Shown: positions 52,455 through 60,978 of the stretch, in pieces
Position numbering within the stretch: the first letter of the stretch is position 1
Layout: every line of letters starts with the position of its first letter
Source of the DNA: Desulfobacterales bacterium
Lineage (GTDB): Bacteria; Desulfobacterota; Desulfobacteria; Desulfobacterales; Desulfolunaceae
Direction: 5' to 3'
Length of the DNA stretch: 64,000 nucleotides
Assembly (NCBI GenBank): GCA_022360815.1
Contig: JAKSCC010000350.1
Location: 1-64,000 of the forward strand
Program-made: the position numbers and the translations under genes
The notes under the pieces: generated by a model
Seen by the model: the letters and a program-made list of their open reading frames with translations, nothing else
Databases searched by the model: none
Told to the model about the DNA's origin: nothing

Positions 52455-53815
52455 ACCAAATCCACTGGACTCGCATTATTCGATCACTCCTCACCCTGGC
52501 CCTCACCTTTGGCCTTTGCCTCTGGTCCCTCCAGAAAGAGCTCCACAGCAGCTGGCAGATGGGCGGTGCCATCAACATCACCTTGGCTGCCACCCTTCTC
52601 TGCGGTTTTCTCACCGCAGAACTTCTATCCCACATGAACATTCCCAAGATCACCGGTTACATTCTGGCAGGGGTGGTGGCCGGTCCCCACGTCAGCGGTT
52701 TTCTCACCGAAACCACGGTCACACAGCTACAGCTTGTCAACGAAGTCGCCTTAAGCTTTATTGCCCTTCATGCAGGAGCCGCCCTGGACAAAGAGCTTCT
52801 CTCGGGTCGAACCCGCACCCTGATCTTCAACCTTGGGCTGCAAAGCCTTCTGGTTCCCCTCATCGTCTTTGCCTCTCTCATGCTGTCCGCCCCCTATTTT
52901 TCCTTTACTGCGACCATCACCCAAGCCCAACTCCTGGCCATTGCCATTCTCTCTTCGGTGATCGCCATAGCAAGATCCCCCTCATCCGCCATGGCCATCA
53001 TCACAGAGTGCCGGGCCAAAGGCCCTTTTACCGAAACAGCCCTGGGCATTACCGTGGCCATGGATGTTCTGGTGATTGTCTTTTTCACCGCAGCCATGGC
53101 ATTGGTGGCTCCCCTTTTGGGTGCCGACGTCAAAAGCGCCTGGCACCAGGGCGGTGTTCTCTTTCTGGAGATCGGCGGTTCCTTGGCCGTGGGCCTTCTT
53201 CTGGGATTGGGGATTACCCGCTTCTACAAAACCGTGGCCCGAGACCACGGCCTTTTCCTTCTTTTTATCGCTCTGGGTGTTACGCGCCTATCCATCTTCA
53301 CTGGCCAGCAGATCAGCCACTGGACCCCCATACACCTCACCCTGGAACCCCTTCTCATCTGTATTGCTGCCGGCTATGTGGTACGCAACCACACCCCCTT
53401 TGGCCACGATCTGGAGGGCGATCTGGAACGCATTTCCCTGCCCCTTTACGTCCTCTTCTTTTCGGTGGCAGGGGCCTCCCTTGATCTTTCTGCCCTAAAG
53501 GCCTGCTGGCCCCTGGCCCTTCTTCTGACCCTCTCACGGGCTGCCGGCTTGTGGATCTCCACCTGGTCGGCAGGCAGGCTCTCGGGTCTTTCGGCAACCG
53601 AGTGTCAAACCGCTTGGATGGCTCATCTCACCCAAGCTGGGGTGGCGATCGGCCTCACCCAGATCATCGCTCGAAAAGACCCGGAAACGGCCGGCTATCT
53701 TACCACCCTCACCTTGGCTGCCATCACCATCAATCAGCTCATTGGCCCCCTCACCTTCAAACGAGCCCTTACCTTAAACAACGAGGTAACCCAAAAAGCA
53801 CATTCACCCACTTAA
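52451..53815 (+). CDS. CPA2-type cation:proton antiporter-like membrane protein, second of pair
   Basis: 454 residues, about twelve helices. NIPKITGYILAGVVAGPHVSGFL and EVALSFIALHAGAALD are typical of CPA2/Kef family, and LILSSVIAIARSPSS-like wording (seen as ILSSVIAIARSPSSAMAI) corresponds to the ion-site helix. AHLTQAGVAIGLTQIIA matches the late conserved helix. No regulatory RCK/TrkA domain is attached. Translationally coupled to the first antiporter gene and followed 23 bases later by the corrinoid protein gene. Confidence 0.87.
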   Translation: MNQIHWTRIIRSLLTLALTFGLCLWSLQKELHSSWQMGGAINITLAATLLCGFLTAELLSHMNIPKITGYILAGVVAGPHVSGFLTETTVTQLQLVNEVALSFIALHAGAALDKELLSGRTRTLIFNLGLQSLLVPLIVFASLMLSAPYFSFTATITQAQLLAIAILSSVIAIARSPSSAMAIITECRAKGPFTETALGITVAMDVLVIVFFTAAMALVAPLLGADVKSAWHQGGVLFLEIGGSLAVGLLLGLGITRFYKTVARDHGLFLLFIALGVTRLSIFTGQQISHWTPIHLTLEPLLICIAAGYVVRNHTPFGHDLEGDLERISLPLYVLFFSVAGASLDLSALKACWPLALLLTLSRAAGLWISTWSAGRLSGLSATECQTAWMAHLTQAGVAIGLTQIIARKDPETAGYLTTLTLAAITINQLIGPLTFKRALTLNNEVTQKAHSPT

Positions 53816-53838
53816 TTCACCCACACCCAGGAGGCGAC

Positions 53839-54477
53839 ATGACCCAACTCAAAGAGCTTGAACAGGCGGTAATGGACTGCAAACCCGACGAGATGCTGGA
53901 GAAGACAAAACGGGCCCGAGAAACCGGAGCCCCGGTGCATGACATTATCAATGACGCCCTTGTGGCAGGCCTTGGCGTGGTTGGAGACCGCTTTGTCAAG
54001 GGCATCTATTTTCTTCCCGAACTTCTGGTGGCAGGCCAAGGCGTTCAGGCGGCCATTGACTATTTAGAGCCCTTTATGGAAGTGACCCAAGAAAATCAAA
54101 AGGGCAAATTTCTCATGGGCACGGTCAAGGGCGATGTCCACGATATTGGGAAAAATATCGTTATCATGATGCTTAAATGCAACGGATGGGAGGTTACCGA
54201 TATGGGTGTGGATGTGAGCCCGGAAAAATTTTGTGAGGCCATTGAGGGAGGAGATTACGACATCGTGGGGCTCTCTGCCCTTCTCACCATGACCACCCCA
54301 TCCGTTACCGCCACCATCAGTGCCATCAAAGAGGCCGGCCTTCGAAGCAAAGTAAAAATCATGATCGGTGGAGCTGTTATTGACCAAGCATTCTGTGATA
54401 CCTGCGGTGCCGACGCCTTTGGTAAAGACGCATGGGACGCCGTCCGCAAAGCCGACACCCTGCTGGCATACGCCTGA
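53839..54477 (+). CDS. corrinoid (cobalamin-binding) methyl-carrier protein
   Basis: 212 residues. An N-terminal helical cap (about 1-85) and a B12-binding Rossmann domain with GDVHDIGKN (Asp99, axial His101, Gly104), GLSALLTMTTP and MIGGAVI. It is like MtbC/MtmC/MtaC-type carriers that pass a methyl group between a substrate and a second methyltransferase. Start at 53839 follows AGGAGG. The UroD-type methyltransferase gene comes next; no reductive activator is in the window. Confidence 0.94.
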   Translation: MTQLKELEQAVMDCKPDEMLEKTKRARETGAPVHDIINDALVAGLGVVGDRFVKGIYFLPELLVAGQGVQAAIDYLEPFMEVTQENQKGKFLMGTVKGDVHDIGKNIVIMMLKCNGWEVTDMGVDVSPEKFCEAIEGGDYDIVGLSALLTMTTPSVTATISAIKEAGLRSKVKIMIGGAVIDQAFCDTCGADAFGKDAWDAVRKADTLLAYA

Positions 54478-54509
54478 GTCTTACCCATCTCGAATCTTAG
54501 GAGGAAAGC

Positions 54510-55562
54510 ATGAGAAAAATGACCGGCCTTGAAAGGTTGCACAAAGTAATGGCAAACCAAGAGCCCGACCAGGTTCCCCACGGCGAACTCCATGCCCAAA
54601 AAGTACGCGATGCCATTCTTCCTGGGGCCTCCTACGCCGACTTTGTGGATCACCTCGACCTCGATTTCATCTGCGGTTACGACAAGCTGGTGAGCTGGCA
54701 ATGGGAGATGCACGATGACGCCAAACTCATCGTTCGGGATCAGTGGGGGGGCCTTGCCCAGCTCACCTCTGACCAGCCCCACCCCATGGAGCCTGCCATC
54801 AAAAATGAAAAGGATCTGGACACCTACACCCCGCCGGACCCTGACGATCCTCGCCGCATGGCCTGGATGAAGGAGTGGATTGATCGATTCAAGGGCAACC
54901 GGGGGGTGGTGGCCCACGCCACCGACGTTTTTGATGTGGCCAGAGAGAGCCTTTTGGGTGACGTCCCCTACTTTACCGCCATGATCACCAACCCTGAGAT
55001 GGTTCACCGCGTCAATGACATCGTTCTGAACTACACCCTCAACTACCTTAAAAACTGCATTGAGTTGGGGGCCGATGCCCTCTTTATCTCCGGAGACTAC
55101 GCCACCACCACCGCCCCGATGGTGAGTGTGGAGCACACGAAAACGTTCTTGACCCCAGCCTTGAAAAAAATGGTGGAACTGGGCCACGCCCACAATTTGC
55201 CGGTCTTTAAACACTCCGACGGCGACATCACCCAGATCTTTGAGGTGATGCTTGAGACCGGCATCAACGGCATTCATCCCATCGACCCCATGGCGGGTAT
55301 GGATCTTGAAAAGATGAAAAAAGAGTACGGGGAAAGAATCTGCCTTCTGGGCAATGTCAGCTGCGCTTACACCCTCTGTGAAGGAACCCGGGAAGAGGTA
55401 CGTGCTGAGGTAAAAGAGTGCATTCGAAAAGCGGGAAAAGGAGGCGGATACATTTGCATGTCCAGCAACTCCATCCACTCTGGCGTGAAGCCCGAAAATT
55501 ACCTCACCATGCTGGAAGCCATCCGCGAATTCGGTCAGTATCCTCTGGATTGGATCGATTAG
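54510..55562 (+). CDS. uroporphyrinogen decarboxylase-family methyltransferase
   Basis: 350 residues of the UroD fold. Seen: a start GLERLHKVMANQEPDQVPHGE, ADALFISGDYATTT, VFKHSDGDI with a possible zinc His, and LLGNVSCAYTLCEGT with a possible zinc Cys. Next to a corrinoid carrier such proteins act as zinc methyltransferases, moving methyl groups to coenzyme M, tetrahydrofolate or from O- or N-methyl substrates. Substrate unknown. It is not a haem-pathway enzyme given its partner. AGGAGGA precedes the ATG. Confidence 0.9.
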   Translation: MRKMTGLERLHKVMANQEPDQVPHGELHAQKVRDAILPGASYADFVDHLDLDFICGYDKLVSWQWEMHDDAKLIVRDQWGGLAQLTSDQPHPMEPAIKNEKDLDTYTPPDPDDPRRMAWMKEWIDRFKGNRGVVAHATDVFDVARESLLGDVPYFTAMITNPEMVHRVNDIVLNYTLNYLKNCIELGADALFISGDYATTTAPMVSVEHTKTFLTPALKKMVELGHAHNLPVFKHSDGDITQIFEVMLETGINGIHPIDPMAGMDLEKMKKEYGERICLLGNVSCAYTLCEGTREEVRAEVKECIRKAGKGGGYICMSSNSIHSGVKPENYLTMLEAIREFGQYPLDWID

Positions 55563-55632
55563 CGAACGGCCCGTGCGCTTTTAAAAAAACCACAAAACGG
55601 ACGCAAAAAAGATCCACTGTCATGCGCCTACA

Positions 55633-55968
55633 TCAAGTTAGAGAGGAGAGGTCGCCTCCGTCCACCAAGGGAAGAACGGCGTAAAAGCCACGCTCATCGC
55701 GGGCCTGAGAGAGGGTGCGTTTCATGAGGGTTTTGAGGCGAGAAAGGAGGCGATCGTTTTCCACCTGGGCAAAAAGAGCCCGGCCACGGGTCATGCCGCT
55801 TCCAGCCATCATGCGAAAGCCTGCAAAAAGAGGGACATGGTGGCTGATAACCTCCAGTCCATCGGTGGCTTCCACCACAGCGCTGGCCGAGACGCCCAAA
55901 TCCATAAACCCTGTAATCAATTCATCGGCGGTCTCTTCGTTTTGAACCACCACCATCAAAAGATACAC
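55633..55968 (-). CDS. PII-like small protein
   Basis: 111 residues with strand-helix phrases MYLLMVVVQNEETADELITGF, SASAVVEATDGLEVI, RALFAQVENDRLLSRLKTLMK and FYAVLPLVDGG, a ferredoxin-like pattern resembling PII or PstA-type trimer signalling proteins. Ligand unknown. GTG start at 55968, preceded by GAGGAGGG inside the end of the upstream gene. Only 3 bases separate it from the EIIA gene, so the two are cotranscribed and coupled. Confidence 0.65.
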   Translation of the reverse strand: MYLLMVVVQNEETADELITGFMDLGVSASAVVEATDGLEVISHHVPLFAGFRMMAGSGMTRGRALFAQVENDRLLSRLKTLMKRTLSQARDERGFYAVLPLVDGGDLSSLT

Positions 55969-55971
55969 GCT

Positions 55972-56457
55972 TTAACCCTCCTCTCCATACCAGGCCACTT
56001 CTGCCTCTTTTTCAAGGGTGTTTACCGTCTCCCAGATGAGCGATGTGTCCCCAGCCTGCCTCAAGGCTTGGGGAAAAGCCCTTTCTTTGCACAATCGAGC
56101 GGTTCTCGCCAGAATCTGGACGTGCTCAGAAGGACGGCTCTCAGGAATCACAAGGGCCAAAACCAGGTCCACCGGGAGTTCGTCTATGGCCTCAAAGTCG
56201 ATGGGGTGTTTCAAACGAGCCAAAAACAAGGTGGTCTTTTTGCAACTGACGGAAGTGGTGTGGGGAAGGGCAATACCCAAACCGATTCCGGTGGTAAAAC
56301 TCATCTCACGCTCCCTGAACCCTTGAAGAAGAAGTCCTTCATCCCCCTTAAGGTACGCCGCAGCTTTTCCAGCCACAAACCGCAGTACCGCATCTTTATC
56401 AACCAGCTCCACGCCCACATGAATACGCGTTGGGTCCAAACACTCTCGAATTCGCAT
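55972..56457 (-). CDS. PTS EIIA domain protein (fructose/nitrogen type)
   Basis: 161 residues of a single EIIA domain: LLLQGFREREMSFTTGIGLGIALPHT with the phosphorylatable His66 and VDLVLALVIPES later. It resembles PtsN-like EIIA of regulatory, not sugar-transport, systems; no EIIB, EIIC or HPr gene is nearby. The ATG at 56457 follows GGAGGAGG; the frame opens further upstream. Paired with a PII-like gene, it may regulate a transporter such as the antiporter pair on the other strand. Confidence 0.87.
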   Translation of the reverse strand: MRIRECLDPTRIHVGVELVDKDAVLRFVAGKAAAYLKGDEGLLLQGFREREMSFTTGIGLGIALPHTTSVSCKKTTLFLARLKHPIDFEAIDELPVDLVLALVIPESRPSEHVQILARTARLCKERAFPQALRQAGDTSLIWETVNTLEKEAEVAWYGEEG

Positions 56458-56527
56458 GGCGGCCTCCTCCCCTTTTTTCTTTGGTGGATAAAAGCACCCC
56501 ACCCCTACGGGAAGAAGCGCCCCAAAC

Positions 56528-56557
56528 AAAAAAGCCCTCCCAACACGGAAGGGCTTT
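56528..56557. terminator. terminator between beta-helix gene and EIIA gene
   Basis: AAAGCCCT / AGGGCTTT stem with six T on the minus strand and CTCTTTTTTT on the plus strand; 9 bases after the beta-helix protein stop. Confidence 0.85.
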
Positions 56558-56565
56558 CTCTTTTT

Positions 56566-57990
56566 TTATGGTTGAATGTCGATGGTGGGGAAGATCCCCT
56601 TCATCTTTCCGGTAAGATAAGGTTGCAGGGTGTTGTAGGCGATCATATGACCCGCCTGAGCATGGCCACGCACCTTGCTTACATCGCCAAAATAGGCCCC
56701 GTTGGCCTCCAGAATATGGTCGATCCGATGCTCAAATCCGTGCACCAGATCTTCGCCGCAACCCTTGAACTGCATGTTGCCCAGAGTCACCTCTCCGTCT
56801 ATTTTGGAGAGCTCATCCAAAGAAACGCTGTGGGTCTTAAGGTCGTCGGCATTGCGAATGTAACCCCACACCGCATGCCGCTCAGGGATCACCAGAGGCT
56901 CTTCCACGTCGATGATGGTATGAGGCATCACCATAGACCCTTTGCCAAGGCTCACCGGCATTCCCGGCTTTCCATTGATAAACGAGTTGAAGCCAACAAA
57001 AACCTTTTCGGCCAAATTGGCGTTGATAATCTTGGCACCGTGAGCGGTGATGTCGTTTTTTTCTAGGCGGGAGTTGATCACATAGGAATGCTCTTGGGCG
57101 TTGGTGCCAGGCCCCATCCAGGCGTTGTCCAGGTAAGCCCTTTGGGAAACCAACACATTCTCATGGATCTGGGTATCACCGGCCACATAGGCATAGCGGT
57201 TCAAAGCCGATTTGCTTGAGACGGTCACCGGAGCTGTGGGGACCGCCGAGTTGTAGATATCTGCGTAGTCGCCTTTGCGCTCCTCCATAAAATCCCAGAG
57301 AAGCCCTTCGGGCTTTCCATTGGGCATGCTCTTGATATAACGATCCAGTACCTTCTTTTCGTAGGTGTACTTAAACTCAAACGTACCACCCTTCATCCAA
57401 ATGGTGCCATCGGGAATTTCCAGGTGATAGAGATCGGTCGCACTCTGAACAAAAGAGAAGGTGCCGACCTTGCAACCGTGAAGGCTGGTCAAATCCACGG
57501 TGGCAAAGGGGGCGATGTAGCAACCCTCCACGGGAGCGCCATGGATGTTGGAGTAGAAGCTTGCCAAGGTATTTCGAATAACAAACTCCTCTGGTGCCTC
57601 GGGGTCGTGAGAGAAGTTGTGGATCAGGGTTTTTATGAGGTAGCTGTCCCTGATATGGATCTCCTCATCTTTCTCCACAGGGATCTCCACCCCATTGACA
57701 CTCATGACATCCCCTTTGCGCTTCAACTCATCACCGCGCACGTCGGTCTTGTAAAGGACCACGTTGTCGGTAAAGCATTTGCCGAGGAAATAGCTTCCCG
57801 CAAGGCTTGAATTTTTAAAGTTGAGTCTCAAAGGGTGGTGGCTTGTGACCCCGTAAAAAGCGTCAAACTTGAGCATCTGCTTTGTGGGGATCACATCCCG
57901 CGCATAGGGTTCGGCATCAAAATCAAAGGATCGTAAGTTCACATTCACCCGCGCCACAACGCGGTCAATGAGTTTTTCTATCTGCTTCAT
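56566..57990 (-). CDS. left-handed beta-helix (hexapeptide-like) protein, unknown function
   Basis: 474 residues. A unique N-terminal part (1-150; DAFYGVTSHHPLRLNF) precedes a beta-helix section in which short strands alternate with turns: VEGCYIAPFATVDL, HGCKVGTFSFV, and later LEKNDITAHGAKIINANLAEKVFVGFNSFI. It resembles nucleotide-sugar acyltransferases or gamma-class carbonic anhydrases, but the His triad of the latter is not evident. AGGGAG before the ATG. Just downstream of the SulP gene on the same strand, 88 bases away, so it may act with that transporter. Confidence 0.7.
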   Translation of the reverse strand: MKQIEKLIDRVVARVNVNLRSFDFDAEPYARDVIPTKQMLKFDAFYGVTSHHPLRLNFKNSSLAGSYFLGKCFTDNVVLYKTDVRGDELKRKGDVMSVNGVEIPVEKDEEIHIRDSYLIKTLIHNFSHDPEAPEEFVIRNTLASFYSNIHGAPVEGCYIAPFATVDLTSLHGCKVGTFSFVQSATDLYHLEIPDGTIWMKGGTFEFKYTYEKKVLDRYIKSMPNGKPEGLLWDFMEERKGDYADIYNSAVPTAPVTVSSKSALNRYAYVAGDTQIHENVLVSQRAYLDNAWMGPGTNAQEHSYVINSRLEKNDITAHGAKIINANLAEKVFVGFNSFINGKPGMPVSLGKGSMVMPHTIIDVEEPLVIPERHAVWGYIRNADDLKTHSVSLDELSKIDGEVTLGNMQFKGCGEDLVHGFEHRIDHILEANGAYFGDVSKVRGHAQAGHMIAYNTLQPYLTGKMKGIFPTIDIQP

Positions 57991-58078
57991 GCAACTCCCT
58001 CCTTGCTATGGCCGGTGCCCGCGCTCACAGGCACCGGTCGTTTTCATTCCATGGTTTGCAGAATCACATCAGAAAAAA

Positions 58079-60250
58079 TCAGGCACTGGCACTCTGCTCA
58101 AGGGGGAGGTACCGCGAAAGAGGGCAGCTACTGCACGCACCAGACTCATGAATCTGCTTGTAGATAGAAACCAAAGCTTTCTCGCCGTCGGGATAGATAT
58201 TCTCTTCACCGATCTTCTCAAGGAGATGGGTTCGCTCCATAACCGCCATCACCTCCTCTTTCACCGAAGAGAAAGAGATGCCGCGGCCGCTTTCGCGAAC
58301 GGTCTCCATCAAGATGGCAAGGGCTTCTTCCCCAGAAGCATCGATATCGTTGATACCACTGGACTCAATGAGAATGTGACGAAGATCGGGCTTTTCAGAG
58401 ATAAACTCCAGCACCTTGTCCTCTAAGTAAGAGGCGTTGGTGAAGATCAGGGGTCCATCAAATCGAACCACAGCAATGTGGTCGCACTGACGCAAACCAA
58501 ATTTCACAGAGCTTCGGAAGGTTTCATCCTGGGAGCGAGAGAGAAGAGCCACCCTGGGACGGAGGTTTTTGTAAATGAAAACCATGAAGGTAAGAGCCAC
58601 GCCCACCATGATTCCCTCTTCCAGGTGGGGGGCAAAGTAGAGGGTGCAGATAAAGGTAATCACGCTGATGGCACCATCGGACCTTTTGGCTTTCCAAGCG
58701 TGAACAAAACCTTTGACGTTCACCAGCCCGATCACCGCCATCATAATCACCGAGGCGAGCACAGCCTGGGGCAGATGGTAGAGAAGAGGCGTAAAAAAGA
58801 GAAGGGTCAGGGCGACCATCAGACTGGTCACCACCGAGGAGACCCCACTGGCAGCATTGGCCTGAAGGTTGACCGCCGAACGGGAAAAAGATCCGGAAAC
58901 CGCGTAACTGGAGCCAAATGAACCGATAATATTGGAGAGACCCTGCCCGATAAGCTCCTGGTTGGGGTCGAGCTTCTGGCCTGTTTTGGCGGCCATGGCT
59001 TTGGCAATGGCGATCGCCTCCATAAAACCAAGCAGAGAAATGATCACCGCAAAGGGAAGAAGCTGAAGAAAAACACCCACAAAGGTGGTGTTTTCAGGCA
59101 GAGACGGGATTCCCACCTTCAGCCCCTTGGGAATATCTCCCACGATGGCTCCCGCCCCGATCATCCGGAGCGTATCTAAGGCCAATGGCTTGTTGCCCAC
59201 TTTAATACGCCAGGTGCGACCGTCGGTCTCAACACCCTGGGGTGCTTTGTCTTTAAGGTAAAAGCTGGAAGAGCTTTCCTCGCTTTCCACACGGCTTGCA
59301 ACAAAATGAATCAAGCGAAGATTCTCTCGCACCTGGCCGGACGAAACCTTTAGGGTGTTAATACGAGCATTGATCATGGCCAGCTTATGATTCAACGCCA
59401 TCTCTTCCGACGAAGGAATGGAGCTGTGGCTCTCTTCATGAAGAGCTTGAAGCTGGGTGTTGAGCTGAGCCCTCTCGGCCCCAAGGGTTTTGATTTCCTG
59501 CACATCCCGGTTAAACCCATCAATCATCGCAACCACGGAAGGGGCTTTGATATTCTCCACCGGGACCGACTGATCCACATTAAACTTCATGCCAAAGGAG
59601 AGAATCGTGGTTACCGCCACAGCCACAAGAACATTGGGAATCTTGGGATTCACCCGCTTAAGCCCCACCATAATGGCGATGGAGAGCGCCCCCATAATTA
59701 GGGTCGGGATGTGGGTGTAGTGAATGGCCGATTTGCAGACGTTGATAATGGTCTCATAGTGGTGGGGAGCCTTGTCCACATAGACGCCAAAGAGTTTGGA
59801 GAACTGCGAGGAGGCAATGATAATGGCCGCTGCGTTGGTAAAACCATTTACCACCGGGTGAGAAAGAAGGTTCACCACCAGTCCCAAACGCAGAACACCC
59901 AGGAGGAACTGAAAAATCCCCACGGTAAGAGCCAAAAGCACGGAGTAAGCGATAAACTCCGCACTTCCCGCAGTAGCCAACGGCTCCAGAGAGGCTGCTG
60001 ACATCAGCGAAACCACCGCCACCGGGCCGGTGGCAAGCTGCCTGCTTGAGCCAAAAAGTGCAGCCACCATGGGCGGCAAAAATGCGGCGTAGAGGCCGTA
60101 ATAGGGCGGCAACCCTGCCAGTTGAGCATACGCCATCGATTGTGGAATAAGAACCATGGCCACGGTGATGCCGGCCACCACGTCGGTTCTCAACTTTCCT
60201 GTGTCGTAGTCCTTAAACCAGAGCAGAAATGGAAACACCTTGGTCAGCAT
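58079..60250 (-). CDS. SulP-family anion transporter with large insertion
   Basis: 723 residues, against about 560-600 for usual SulP proteins. Seen: GITVAMVLIPQSMAYAQLAGLPPYYGLYAAF, helices to about residue 225, an extra segment at about 228-365 rich in charged, coiled-coil-like heptads (GAERAQLNTQLQALHEE), then GDIPKGLKVGIPSLP, GQKLDPNQELIGQG and a C-terminal STAS domain (about 585-690) with DIDASGEEAL. The substrate may be sulfate, bicarbonate or another anion. A tail CSSC follows STAS. Upstream region 60251-60978 holds its promoter. Confidence 0.93.
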   Translation of the reverse strand: MLTKVFPFLLWFKDYDTGKLRTDVVAGITVAMVLIPQSMAYAQLAGLPPYYGLYAAFLPPMVAALFGSSRQLATGPVAVVSLMSAASLEPLATAGSAEFIAYSVLLALTVGIFQFLLGVLRLGLVVNLLSHPVVNGFTNAAAIIIASSQFSKLFGVYVDKAPHHYETIINVCKSAIHYTHIPTLIMGALSIAIMVGLKRVNPKIPNVLVAVAVTTILSFGMKFNVDQSVPVENIKAPSVVAMIDGFNRDVQEIKTLGAERAQLNTQLQALHEESHSSIPSSEEMALNHKLAMINARINTLKVSSGQVRENLRLIHFVASRVESEESSSSFYLKDKAPQGVETDGRTWRIKVGNKPLALDTLRMIGAGAIVGDIPKGLKVGIPSLPENTTFVGVFLQLLPFAVIISLLGFMEAIAIAKAMAAKTGQKLDPNQELIGQGLSNIIGSFGSSYAVSGSFSRSAVNLQANAASGVSSVVTSLMVALTLLFFTPLLYHLPQAVLASVIMMAVIGLVNVKGFVHAWKAKRSDGAISVITFICTLYFAPHLEEGIMVGVALTFMVFIYKNLRPRVALLSRSQDETFRSSVKFGLRQCDHIAVVRFDGPLIFTNASYLEDKVLEFISEKPDLRHILIESSGINDIDASGEEALAILMETVRESGRGISFSSVKEEVMAVMERTHLLEKIGEENIYPDGEKALVSIYKQIHESGACSSCPLSRYLPLEQSASA

Positions 60251-60978
60251 AAATACTTCCCCTTAGAAATCAAAAATTAATCCATAAACCTCTTTTTCCT
60301 ATCATCTAAAAGGAACTTCCCGATCCTTTTACTTCCGGTAAGATATACGTAAGCCCCAAAACCGTGGGCAAAAAAACAATAAAAACATCAACCCCAAAGG
60401 GTGCCAAAAAAGAGTTCCGCACCCTCACACAAAAAGACACAACACAACAAAATCACTCCAGATTTTGACCCCAACCTTCCCAAGATGAAATCAAAAGTTC
60501 TTTTCGAGCAATTAGAATGCAGATAGCCGAGACAGGAAGCTTTGTCAATGTCAAAGCCGCGCCGCCGCCATTCTTCAGCTTGACAGTATCCAGAGTCCAC
60601 TCCTACTCCCATTGCCTCATCCCTGTACTGCAAAAAAAATTTAGCACCTGAATTCTTTGAAATTTATGCGAGATAGAATAAAAAAGGAACGCTTTGCGCA
60701 TTTTTGTGCAGTAAAAAGAGTGCTTCCACACCCACCAACGCAACACACCAGAAAAAACCGTGTTCACACCCCAAAGGGACACAATGCCACGGCTGAAAAA
60801 CAATATTTTTGCTATCGGTTGCCGTGGATGGTCCTGTTGTTAAGACATTTGATAAGCAAGGGTTCCGCACACATTCGCAAACCCAAGGGGAGGGCCTATT
60901 TTCAAGGAAAGAGACTCGACGAAGAGATGCCGAAGGGAAGGCCGCCAGAAAGTTCATGTCTCTCTGGCGGTTTTCATA
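60251..60978. other. long intergenic region upstream of the SulP gene, possibly with an RNA
   Basis: About 730 bases without a supported gene. CCACGGC and GCCGTGG (about 60787-60827) flank an AT-rich palindromic stretch (CAATATTTTTG), and CCGCCAGA/TCTGGCGG (60942-60970) ends in GGTTTTC on the plus strand. An open frame at 60657-61193 runs into the RNA methyltransferase gene and looks non-coding. A small RNA is possible but unproven. Confidence 0.35.

Noticed and set aside
54255..55478. 407-codon frame opposite the UroD-type methyltransferase
   Set aside because: Antisense shadow; no start site support and no recognisable family, whereas the plus strand has conserved motifs throughout.
56566..57990. 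gamma-carbonic anhydrase for the beta-helix protein
   Set aside because: Beta-helix repeats fit, but I could not find the metal-binding histidine triad; kept as unknown function.
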